From: Saccharofermentans sp.
Lineage (GTDB): Bacteria > Bacillota > Clostridia > Saccharofermentanales > Saccharofermentanaceae
DNA length: 47,674 bases
NCBI GenBank assembly: GCA_024403655.1
Contig: JAKSRK010000005.1
Span: forward strand, 1-47,674
Reading direction: 5' to 3'
Numbering within the stretch: the first letter of the stretch is position 1; each line of letters starts with the position of its first letter. Of the stretch, positions 25,313 through 33,670 are shown piece after piece. The translations under genes were made by a program, and so were the position numbers. The notes beneath the pieces were generated by a model. The model ran no database searches and was not told the DNA's origin. It saw nothing but the letters and a program-made list of their open reading frames with translations.

Positions 25313-25613
25313 CAACGGCGACCCTCGAGAACGTAACTTTGACAGTGATGAGGTAATGAAGAAGAAGGATAAGATATTTGAAGATATTCTTAAACTTCTT
25401 GTAGAGGAACTTAATGTATCTCCTACGGATATTACTTCAGATCTTACTATCAAGGGAGACCTTGATTTTGATTCACTCCAACTCTACGAATTTGTAATAG
25501 ATCTTGAGGAAGCATATGACATCCGACTCCCGGATGATCTTCTCGATAATGTGAGAACGATCGCGGATGTAGTCGATCTCGTATACGATATATCGATAAC
25601 CCCGGAGGTTTAA
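25299..25613 (+). CDS. Acyl carrier protein with N-terminal extension
   Basis: A 104-aa protein. The last about 80 residues are a standard acyl carrier protein: helix I (FEDILKLLVEEL), the DSL motif with S59 as the phosphopantetheine site (DFDSLQLYEF), and helices III/IV (IADVVDLVYDI). The first about 22 residues are charged and absent from ordinary ACPs of about 76 aa. It would carry acyl chains as thioesters in the cytosol. The gene begins inside the marR stop region (14-base overlap) with its own AAGGAGAG, so the two are coupled. The partner enzyme could be the acyl-AMP ligase 3 kb downstream. The extension could be shortened if the second ATG (25305) is used. Confidence 0.87.
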   Translation: MTMDDNGDPRERNFDSDEVMKKKDKIFEDILKLLVEELNVSPTDITSDLTIKGDLDFDSLQLYEFVIDLEEAYDIRLPDDLLDNVRTIADVVDLVYDISITPEV

Positions 25614-25623
25614 TCTATACTTC

Positions 25624-26619
25624 ATGAGATACGTACTGATAGTAAGCAGCAAAGCTAATCCTAAGAGTTTGTCTCAGCTTAAAAGTGCGTTGGAATATGT
25701 TCAGAAGAATAATTCCGAGCTATATAGTAAGCTTGAGATCAGATATACCGAATATGCCGGTCACGCGTCTGATCTGGCTGTCGAATTAAGTAAGCAGTTC
25801 GGTGATACGATTACTATTGTTGCCTGCGGCGGTGATGGTACAATTCATGAAGTAGCTAACTCTCTGGCTTTCAGTAAGACTCCAATGGTATGCATGCCCT
25901 TCGGAACCGGTAATGACTATGTTAAGACTGTCATACCGGACAGTAAGAAGTGGGATATACTTCACTATCTTTGTAATCTCGATAAGGTTACAGTTAAAGC
26001 TATAGATCTTATCAAAATTGATAGTTATGATGCCTCAGGTGAACATATCAAGGAATGGTCAAGCTATATGAATAACGTGGCTTCAATCGGACTTGATACT
26101 GAGGTTCAGGCAATGGCTAAGGTCATTGTTGCCAAAAAGGACACACCTTTTAATAGAAATACCGCCTATATTCAGGCTGCCCTTAAGGCATTATTCGGCA
26201 AAAGGGGACATGACTTTAAGTTTGAACTTGAGCTTGAAGACGGTAGTAGATATGTTAGCGATAAATCCCGTTTTACACTTTTAAGCATATGTAATGCCGG
26301 TTACTACGGCGGTGGTTTCTGTCCTGCACCTCAGGCTGATATAACAGATGGTGTAGCAGATATATGTGCTATTGACGATGTAAGTTTATTAAGGGCTATA
26401 AGGCTCATTGTCCTCTACAGATTAGGTAAGCACCCGGGTAATAATGGTGTTAGTATGTTTCGTGCCAAAAGCGGCGTAATAACTGCTACAGCTTCTTCCG
26501 GACAGCTCATGGGTAATTACGATGGTGAGGATTTCTTTGGCCAGAAAGTAAGATTTGAAGTGCAGCATGAAGCACTTAATCTCGGATTTTTCCCGGACGG
26601 AGGTTGGAAAAGCTTATGA
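25624..26619 (+). CDS. Diacylglycerol kinase-family lipid kinase
   Basis: A 331-aa soluble kinase of the DgkB/YegS family. GGDGT (69-73) is the nucleotide-binding motif and FGTGND (93-98) the second conserved element. A metal-stabilised beta domain follows (NAGYYGGGFCPAPQADITDG). It should phosphorylate diacylglycerol or a related lipid to a phosphatidate-type product at the membrane face. It starts 10 bases after the ACP gene and overlaps the next gene by four bases (ATGA), so it belongs to the same operon. Confidence 0.92.
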   Translation: MRYVLIVSSKANPKSLSQLKSALEYVQKNNSELYSKLEIRYTEYAGHASDLAVELSKQFGDTITIVACGGDGTIHEVANSLAFSKTPMVCMPFGTGNDYVKTVIPDSKKWDILHYLCNLDKVTVKAIDLIKIDSYDASGEHIKEWSSYMNNVASIGLDTEVQAMAKVIVAKKDTPFNRNTAYIQAALKALFGKRGHDFKFELELEDGSRYVSDKSRFTLLSICNAGYYGGGFCPAPQADITDGVADICAIDDVSLLRAIRLIVLYRLGKHPGNNGVSMFRAKSGVITATASSGQLMGNYDGEDFFGQKVRFEVQHEALNLGFFPDGGWKSL

Positions 26620-27692
26620 AGAAGGCAAAAAAGATTCTTAAGGCAATTGTTGCCGTCATTCTTACTTTAATTGTTCTATTCGGAATATATTTTGTTTATG
26701 TTCTAATTGCTTATCACAGACTTGAAGATAATATAGCTCTTGAGATAACCTCTACTACTGATTCTTTTGAGGAATGCAGAACAGGGGAAGAGTATACAAT
26801 CGGAACTTATAACATAGGCTTTGGTGCTTATACACCTGAATACAGCTTCTTCATGAACGGAGGAAAATACTCCTGGGCTATGAGTGAAGAAGGTCTTCAT
26901 GAGAATATCGACAACATTATTGGTGAAATAAGATCTTTTGAGCCTGATATAATGCTTTTGCAGGAAGTCGACTTTGGCGGAACCAGAACATATAACTACG
27001 ATGAGAGAAGCAGAATAGAAGAGCTTCTTGAACCCGGCAATGTTGCTTTCGCTCAGAATTACGATTCACCTTATCTCTTCTGGCCTGTTTATCAGCCTCA
27101 TGGTGCCAATAAGTCCGGTATCTTTACCTATGCGAGATTCAGAATAACATCTTCATTAAGAAGAAGTCTTCCCATATCAGAGTCTTTATCCAAACTTGTT
27201 GATCTTGATCGTTGTTACTCTATCTCTAGAATACCTGTAGAGAACGGCCGTGAGCTTGTTATTATTAATATTCATATGTCTGCATATGGAAGCAATCCTT
27301 CCGTAAGAGAAGGTCAGATAAACATGTTTACGGAAGAGATGAGAAGGGAATACGAAGCCGGCAACTATGTTATCGTTGGGGGTGACTTCAACCATAACCT
27401 GAGAGACGAGATAGACCCTGATGCTCCCGGATGGGCTCAGAGATTCCCTAGAGAAGACCTTCCGGAGGGATTCTCTCTTGCATTTGACGTATGTCAGGGA
27501 GAAACGGATATTGCACATAACACGGGAAGAGCATCAGAAGTGCCTTACGATCCCGCAACAACATATACAGTAACTCTTGACGGATTCTTCGTATCCGACA
27601 ATATTACCGTAACTTCATACCATGCGGTTGATACAGGATATCTTTATTCAGATCACGATCCTGTAGTGATGCAGTTCGTATTGGAAGAATAA
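26616..27692 (+). CDS. Membrane-anchored endonuclease/exonuclease/phosphatase (EEP) family protein
   Basis: A 358-aa protein with one N-terminal membrane helix (about 9-31) and an outside EEP domain. The family's metal and catalytic residues are in view: TYNIGFG (Asn), LLQEVD (Glu), the GGDFNHNL triad (Asp/Asn) and YSDHDPV (terminal Asp-His). EEP enzymes cut phosphodiesters in DNA, inositol phosphates or sphingomyelin-like lipids. The translational overlap with a lipid kinase (ATGA at 26616) favours a phospholipid or lipid-headgroup substrate, which is inference. GGAGG lies at a good distance from the ATG; an in-frame TTG at 26604 is less likely. It is convergent with plsC, 14 bases away. Confidence 0.85.
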   Translation: MKKAKKILKAIVAVILTLIVLFGIYFVYVLIAYHRLEDNIALEITSTTDSFEECRTGEEYTIGTYNIGFGAYTPEYSFFMNGGKYSWAMSEEGLHENIDNIIGEIRSFEPDIMLLQEVDFGGTRTYNYDERSRIEELLEPGNVAFAQNYDSPYLFWPVYQPHGANKSGIFTYARFRITSSLRRSLPISESLSKLVDLDRCYSISRIPVENGRELVIINIHMSAYGSNPSVREGQINMFTEEMRREYEAGNYVIVGGDFNHNLRDEIDPDAPGWAQRFPREDLPEGFSLAFDVCQGETDIAHNTGRASEVPYDPATTYTVTLDGFFVSDNITVTSYHAVDTGYLYSDHDPVVMQFVLEE

Positions 27693-27706
27693 ATAGTAGT
27701 ATTTAA

Positions 27707-28396
27707 TTATGCTTCAGGATCTAAGTGGAGACGCTCCTGCTCGTGCATCCATGCTGAGAGTGCGTCTGTCATCTTGTGAGCATCGTTATCGTAGTCTTTG
27801 CCATGTAAAGGCTCACCGACATAGATAGTAATCTTCTTTCTCTTAAGAAATCCCTTGAAGGGCTTGGGCCACTTGCTCTGTCTGGGCCATGCCTGATATG
27901 CACCTGAGATGTAGACTGGTACAAGGGGAGTATTGGACTTTATTGCAATATAGCAGGCACCGTCCTTTAACTCATTCAATTTACCGTCGGCAGTTCTGGT
28001 TCCTTCGGGGAAGACGAAGCAGATGTTTCCGTTCTCGACTTCCTTCTTAGCCTTAATAAGGCCTCTAACGGGGTTACCGTGACGCTCTACGAGAATTCCT
28101 CGTCCTACTCTTACGATAAGTCTTCCGAGTGAACCATAATCTGTAGCAAGGTCTGCACCTACAAGTGCACACATATGCTTGAAATGCCCTCTGGGCAGAT
28201 ATTTGCTTATAAGTACACCGTCAGCAAAACACTGATGGTTGGAAGCAACTACATACGGATTCTCCTTAGGAAAGTTCTCTCTTCCCACACAACTCATTTT
28301 TGTAAGAATATCGCAAAGCAAAAGGAAGCCGTTCTTGGCTATTACTCCCCATGCGCCTCTTCTTGTAGGGGATTCATCGAAAGGTGATTTGAACAT
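27707..28396 (-). CDS. plsC: 1-acyl-sn-glycerol-3-phosphate acyltransferase
   Basis: A 229-aa acyltransferase of the PlsC family, which makes phosphatidic acid by acylating lysophosphatidate at the membrane. The catalytic NHxxxxD motif is NHQCFAD (53-59), and the substrate motif FPEGTRT follows near residue 134. Motif IV (VPVYISGAY) is also present. It is the only minus-strand member of the lipid cluster. CGGAGAG precedes the start. It is divergent from the acyl-AMP ligase, with a shared 135-base intergenic region. Confidence 0.92.
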   Translation of the reverse strand: MFKSPFDESPTRRGAWGVIAKNGFLLLCDILTKMSCVGRENFPKENPYVVASNHQCFADGVLISKYLPRGHFKHMCALVGADLATDYGSLGRLIVRVGRGILVERHGNPVRGLIKAKKEVENGNICFVFPEGTRTADGKLNELKDGACYIAIKSNTPLVPVYISGAYQAWPRQSKWPKPFKGFLKRKKITIYVGEPLHGKDYDNDAHKMTDALSAWMHEQERLHLDPEA

Positions 28397-28531
28397 AACT
28401 CTCTCCGTATATAGATAATAGTATTTACAAAGTTATACCAAAAAATACAATAATGCAAATTATTACGCGGTAGACATCAAAAAAACTAAATGGTAATATT
28501 CTCGATAGCGATAATAATACGGAGGAACTTC

Positions 28532-30382
28532 ATGCGTACTGTTACCGGTACCCCTGTTTATAAGGCGGACAAGTATGAGAATTTAAGAGATCTTATCTTA
28601 ACGTCATGTGATAAGCATGCCAATTTGGATGCTTTTATTTTCAGAAGAAATCCCAAGTTGTCCGAAGTACACAGGACATATTATGAGTTTGGTGAAGATA
28701 TTAAGAATCTTAGTACTTATATTCTTAAGAGTAAGTACTGTTTTGATAAGCTTGCTGTAGTAGGTGAGAACAGCTATGAATGGTTAGTCAGCTATATTGC
28801 TATTTTGTCTACAGACAGTATTGCGGTTCCTCTTGATAGGATGCTTCCCGAAGATGAACTTGTAGCTCTTCTTCAAAGATCAGAGAGTAAGGTGCTTTTT
28901 TATCACCCCAAGCATCATTCAATGATGCTTTCGATTGCTTCCAGAATGAAGGAAGGATCAATTGATATAGCTCTTGAGAAATTCGTTTGTACATATCCTG
29001 AAGGTCTTTCTTCAAAGGAACCTTTCCCTGAAGATGATGATCGTTTTGAGAAGATAGGCGATCTTATCGAAGCAGGTAAGAAGATTAGAGATAAGGAAGG
29101 CGATATCTTCCTTAATACGCCTATTCATAACGATGTAGAAAGAATCATTCTCTTTACTTCAGGTACAACATCCATGAGTAAGGGTGTTCTCTTATCTCAT
29201 AAGAATATCTGCAGCAACGTATATGCAATAACACAGTCATTGTATGTAGTAGCAGGAGACAGAGCTTTCTCTATTCTCCCTTTGCACCATACTTTCGAGA
29301 ATACGGTAGATATGTTCATGCTTTCCGTAGGAGCTTGCCTTTGCCAGTCTGACGGACTTCGTTATATTGTTCCTAACCTGGTTGAGTGGCATCCCGAAGT
29401 GTGTATTTCGGTTCCTTTGCTTTTTGAGAATATCCATCAGAAGATAGAGAAGGGTATAGAAGAGTCAGGTAAGAAGAAGCTTATCGACTTCATGATACCT
29501 ATTACAAATTTCCTTGCAAAACTCGGTCTTGATTTGAGAAGAGCTGTTTATAAGGAAGTTCTCGATAAGCTTGGCGGTGATTTGCGTCTTGTCGTTATCG
29601 GAGGCGCCGGTATCGATAAGAGATACGTTGATTCTTTCTCGAATTTTGGTATAGATTTCTTTATGGGGTACGGTCTTACAGAGACAGCTCCCGTTATCTC
29701 CGTTTGTACGACGGAATGTAATGTTCACGGAAGCGTAGGTCGTCCCATGGCAGGCATTGAAGCTGCTATCGATACAGAAGATACTTCACGTAATGCTGTA
29801 GGAGAGATTATTACCAGATCCGACTGCGTTATGCTTGGTTACTATAGAAACGAAGAAGCTACAAAGGAAGTTCTTACTCCCGACGGCTGGTTCCATACAG
29901 GTGATATGGGTTATATGGATAAGACGGGTTCTATTCATATTACAGGCCGAGTTAAGTCAATGATCGTTCTTACAAGTGGTAAGAAGGCTTTCCCCGAGGA
30001 GATTGAGTCTCTTATTACGGAAATCCCGGGTGTTTCCGAAGCATTTGTATGGGGTAACCGCAATGACCGTGAGGCAATAGATATCTGTGCAAAGCTTCTT
30101 ATCGACCGTAAGGAGATAGGCAGCGTACTTGGTACTAAGGGCGTTCCTACAGACGAAGAGATTTCTTCTTATCTTAATGATGCTATGTATCAGGTTAATC
30201 ATAAGATGCCTTCTTATAAGATTGTCAGAAATTTTGTTTTCTCTGAGCAGGAGATGCTCAGAACAACAACTCTTAAGATTAAGAGACCTAAGGAACAGGA
30301 AGCTGTCGAGTCGCTTCTTGCATCCGCTTCCACAAATATGAGGGAGATGAACGGAACTAACCTCGACAGACTTATGTCCTGA
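28532..30382 (+). CDS. AMP-dependent acyl synthetase/ligase (long-chain fatty acid type)
   Basis: A 616-aa adenylate-forming enzyme. The P-loop-like core is LFTSGTTSMSKGVLLSH (about 206-223). YGLTETAP (motif II) and DGWFHTGDMGYMD follow, and the catalytic lysine region is in the C-terminal subdomain (TTTLKIKRPK). It activates a fatty or other acyl acid as acyl-AMP, then transfers it to CoA or to a carrier protein. The nearby ACP, lipid kinase and PlsC suggest a role in exogenous fatty-acid use, either as acyl-CoA or acyl-ACP synthetase. The start is at 28532 after CGGAGGA; the longer frame from 28490 has no binding site. It ends at a long hairpin that overlaps the next gene's start region. 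Confidence 0.9.
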   Translation: MRTVTGTPVYKADKYENLRDLILTSCDKHANLDAFIFRRNPKLSEVHRTYYEFGEDIKNLSTYILKSKYCFDKLAVVGENSYEWLVSYIAILSTDSIAVPLDRMLPEDELVALLQRSESKVLFYHPKHHSMMLSIASRMKEGSIDIALEKFVCTYPEGLSSKEPFPEDDDRFEKIGDLIEAGKKIRDKEGDIFLNTPIHNDVERIILFTSGTTSMSKGVLLSHKNICSNVYAITQSLYVVAGDRAFSILPLHHTFENTVDMFMLSVGACLCQSDGLRYIVPNLVEWHPEVCISVPLLFENIHQKIEKGIEESGKKKLIDFMIPITNFLAKLGLDLRRAVYKEVLDKLGGDLRLVVIGGAGIDKRYVDSFSNFGIDFFMGYGLTETAPVISVCTTECNVHGSVGRPMAGIEAAIDTEDTSRNAVGEIITRSDCVMLGYYRNEEATKEVLTPDGWFHTGDMGYMDKTGSIHITGRVKSMIVLTSGKKAFPEEIESLITEIPGVSEAFVWGNRNDREAIDICAKLLIDRKEIGSVLGTKGVPTDEEISSYLNDAMYQVNHKMPSYKIVRNFVFSEQEMLRTTTLKIKRPKEQEAVESLLASASTNMREMNGTNLDRLMS

Positions 30383-30398
30383 TTATCGGACAGCAATT

Positions 30399-30448
30399 AT
30401 ACCCTTCTTGAGCTATACTTGTAATATAGCTTGGGAAGGGTATTTTTT
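30399..30448 (+). terminator. Long terminator hairpin containing the addB ribosome binding site
   Basis: ATACCCTTC (30399-30407) pairs perfectly with GAAGGGTAT (30435-30443). An inner 7-bp stem, AGCTATA (30411-30417) with TATAGCT (30425-30431), extends it. The following T run (30443-30448) leads straight into the addB ATG at 30449. The 3' arm carries GGAAGGG, the only candidate ribosome binding site for addB. Confidence 0.85.
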
Positions 30449-33400
30449 ATGATTCGAATTTGCGAAGTACATAGTCTTCATTGTCAGACCGAGAGAATTA
30501 TTCGCGAATGCCTTAAGTCGAGACATGACGGGCAGCTGATATTTATTGCGCCCGAATCTTCTAAGGCATCAGTCGAGAGGATAGTTACATCCCAGGTGTC
30601 AGAAGATGAGCATTCTGCTTTATCTTCATCCGACATCAGAATTACATCATCCTGGGTAGACGGTGATGTTGTAAGTTTTATCAGGCTTGCTGTCAGGATA
30701 CTTGATATATGCGGTGTGTCTGACGGCGGAAGCTCTGATAAGATTGTTCTTCGTAATGCTATATACAGAATTCTGGTATCTCACCATAACGAGTTTAAGA
30801 CGTTTGGCAAATTCTTAGGTAAGTTTGAATATGTTGATGCAATAACGGATCTTTTGGGAGATTTCAGAAGATACGGAATAGGTCAGGATGGAATCAGTGC
30901 CGCTTATGAGAGTGCTTTTGATGATCCGTCTGCAAGTGTATATGCAGATAAGCTCCATGACCTTAAGCTTCTGACCATGTATATGAATGAGATTGATCTT
31001 GAGTTCAATCTTAAGCTTATGTCTGACCCCATAAGTGAGGCCAGCATGTTATTAAAGTCCCTTATTGATTCTCCTGAACTTCTCGACAGCAGAAGATACA
31101 GAAGTTTGAAGGCGCTTCTTGGAAGTACTTATGCCGTCATCGGATTCGGTAATATACGACTTCTGACTCCGCAGGAGATAAGTTTTGTTCATCTGCTGTC
31201 AGAACTTGGCTGTTGTTTTAATTTCTATCCAATAATGGCCGAAGATGACAGTTATATGGATGCTGCCATCTACAGTAATGCCGGATCTTTTGTGAGAACT
31301 CTGACAGAAGGTTGTTCCGATGTAGTTTATGAGGATTTAAGTCTTGATGATGATTCGTGTTCAGAAGTTCTTAAGAGGGCTTCTTATGACTATGCGTTAA
31401 GAGTTGACAGAGCTGAGAAAGACATAATCTCTGATTCCTGCATTACATGTTCCACACTTAAGACGTCCGATGATGTTATCGGCTATGTCTCAAATGAGAT
31501 CATCAGGCTGACAAGGCGCGACGGATATCGCTATAAGGATATAAGAATTGTATGTGCCGATGATGACCTGAAGGATAATCTGCGTGGAATTATGAGTACA
31601 TACGGTTTGGATACTTTTGTTGATCGTAAGATTATCATCAGTAACACTCCCGTGTTCAGATTCATAATAGCGCTTGCTGAGCTTCCTACCAGAAGATTCA
31701 GATTTGAAGATGTATTAAGTCTTTTGAGAACTGGACTGGCAGGTGTTACCAATGAAGATACAGATGTCTTCGAGAATTATTGTATTCGCTATAACATAAC
31801 AGGTGAGAGACTCTTCACAAGAGAATACTTTAACAGTGAGAGCAAGTATACCGCCAAAGTATTCAGAGAGGGCAGAACTATCCCTGCAGGTGAATACCTC
31901 TGGGAGAATGTAATTGAACGTGTACTGATTCCCATAAGAGAAAGTGCGACAATTATTTATAACGAGAAGCTTCTTTCAGCCAAAGCGATGAAGCTTGCCG
32001 AATATACCAATACTTTATCTTCCAATATTAAGTTCCTAGCTAAGGAATTTACCGACCGTAAGGACAGCGAGAGAGCCTCGGCTCTTGTCAGAGGTTATTC
32101 GGAAGTAATGTCGCTTCTCGTTCAGTTCACTACCCCGATGAATGAAGTACCGATTGATCAGGAGACCTTCGTATCACTTCTCAAGATTGATATGAGGAAT
32201 AAAGTTCAGGCTACTATTCCTCTTATGGTCGATTCAGTAGAGATAGTATCTCCTGAGCAGGCGTATATAACACCATGTAAAGTCATGTTCCTTATAGGAA
32301 CTACAGCAGAGAACTTCCCTTATTCAAAGGTAAGTGAAGGCATAATGAATGCGAGTGAACTGATGCGTTTGTCTGCCGATTCGGGAGTAGTGCTTCCGGA
32401 TAAGGTCAAGGCAAGAAATACCAGTGACCTTATTACTGCTGCATTGATGTTCTCAGCGGTAGAAGAGAAGCTTTATATAGCAAGAGATATGTCTTCAAAA
32501 GAAAGTTCTGTCTATACCCACTTTGCAAAGTATTCTTCTTCAGACAGCAAGACTACTTACAAGATGAGCAGTTATGGCAGGGAAGTAGTTAAAAGGCACG
32601 ATTTCCTCAATGCGAATATTGCACGCCGCTATATGGATGAGATTATGGACGACAAGATGAGTGTCAGTGTATCTTCCATAGAGACATTCAATACCTGTCA
32701 CATGAGGTATATGCTTCAGTATATTCTCGGCATCAAGCAGAGAGAAGACTCCAGAGCTGTTAAATCCAATGTGATGGGAACGATAATCCACCATATGTTT
32801 GAAGTGGCTTTGAAGGATATCGTAACGACACACGAGACACCAGCTTCTCTTGGGGAGTATGCACAGGAACTTAGGCAGGACGAAGAGATACTTCATGAAG
32901 TGGCTCAGAAGGCTTTTACGAGCTATTGTGACTCGAGCGAGAACTATTATGAGAAGACGCCACGCTTTGCCGTTAATCCCGGACGTAAGGCGATGCGACT
33001 CTTCGAATACGTTCTCCCCATAATGCTCGAGGAGGCATCTTCTTCCAATATGGTTCCGTACAAATTCGAGATGAACCTTAAGCATCTGTCCGAGCCTATA
33101 AGGATAATGACACAAAGCGGCAAGGAGATATCCTTTGTCGGTTCTATCGACAGACTGGATCTGAATCCTGATAGCGGAGAGGTCAGAGTTATTGACTACA
33201 AGACAGGAGCTAAGAAAATCGAACTTAAGAAGACTCTTGCAGGACTTCAGACACAGCTTTTTGCCTATGCAAATGCAGCTATACGTGAAGGATGCAACGT
33301 CAATGATGTCGGTTACTTCGAGATAGGAATGAAGCCTGCTACTAAGGGTGAGTTTAAGATAGAACCGCAGATGAGTTCCTTAAGTAACGAAGATTTTGAA

Positions 33401-33670
33401 GAAGTAAGAACTTACGTAGATATGCTCATAAGGCAGAACTGTGACGAGATTGCAGAAGGTAAAGCAGATGCCAGAGTCAATTCTCTAACGGGAAACGGCA
33501 GTGCTTCAGCTTGCAGATACTGTCCTTATTCCGGAGCCTGCGGTAATGACCCGTCTTGCCCCGAGAGATTATATAACGCCACCATAATCGGTCACGAAGA
33601 CGGTTCTAAAGCAAAAACAGAAGATATTATTAACACCATGAAGGCAAGAAAGGAGAACAAGGATGAGTAG
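30449..33670 (+). CDS. addB: ATP-dependent nuclease/helicase subunit B
   Basis: A 1073-aa subunit of the AddAB double-strand-break repair complex, which resects DNA ends for recombination. The middle is a helicase-like scaffold. The C terminus holds a RecB-type nuclease (GSIDRLDLN, VIDYKTG) wrapped by a 4Fe-4S cluster: C750 (NTCHMRY), C1022, C1025 and C1031 (CRYCPYSGAC) match the AddB ligand spacing. The N-terminal Walker A (GRxGSGKT in Bacillus AddB) is not visible; the equivalent segment reads EVHSLHCQTER, so ATP binding by AddB has probably been lost. The start is at 30449, just after the terminator hairpin. It overlaps addA by 8 bases. Confidence 0.92.
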   Translation: MIRICEVHSLHCQTERIIRECLKSRHDGQLIFIAPESSKASVERIVTSQVSEDEHSALSSSDIRITSSWVDGDVVSFIRLAVRILDICGVSDGGSSDKIVLRNAIYRILVSHHNEFKTFGKFLGKFEYVDAITDLLGDFRRYGIGQDGISAAYESAFDDPSASVYADKLHDLKLLTMYMNEIDLEFNLKLMSDPISEASMLLKSLIDSPELLDSRRYRSLKALLGSTYAVIGFGNIRLLTPQEISFVHLLSELGCCFNFYPIMAEDDSYMDAAIYSNAGSFVRTLTEGCSDVVYEDLSLDDDSCSEVLKRASYDYALRVDRAEKDIISDSCITCSTLKTSDDVIGYVSNEIIRLTRRDGYRYKDIRIVCADDDLKDNLRGIMSTYGLDTFVDRKIIISNTPVFRFIIALAELPTRRFRFEDVLSLLRTGLAGVTNEDTDVFENYCIRYNITGERLFTREYFNSESKYTAKVFREGRTIPAGEYLWENVIERVLIPIRESATIIYNEKLLSAKAMKLAEYTNTLSSNIKFLAKEFTDRKDSERASALVRGYSEVMSLLVQFTTPMNEVPIDQETFVSLLKIDMRNKVQATIPLMVDSVEIVSPEQAYITPCKVMFLIGTTAENFPYSKVSEGIMNASELMRLSADSGVVLPDKVKARNTSDLITAALMFSAVEEKLYIARDMSSKESSVYTHFAKYSSSDSKTTYKMSSYGREVVKRHDFLNANIARRYMDEIMDDKMSVSVSSIETFNTCHMRYMLQYILGIKQREDSRAVKSNVMGTIIHHMFEVALKDIVTTHETPASLGEYAQELRQDEEILHEVAQKAFTSYCDSSENYYEKTPRFAVNPGRKAMRLFEYVLPIMLEEASSSNMVPYKFEMNLKHLSEPIRIMTQSGKEISFVGSIDRLDLNPDSGEVRVIDYKTGAKKIELKKTLAGLQTQLFAYANAAIREGCNVNDVGYFEIGMKPATKGEFKIEPQMSSLSNEDFEEVRTYVDMLIRQNCDEIAEGKADARVNSLTGNGSASACRYCPYSGACGNDPSCPERLYNATIIGHEDGSKAKTEDIINTMKARKENKDE

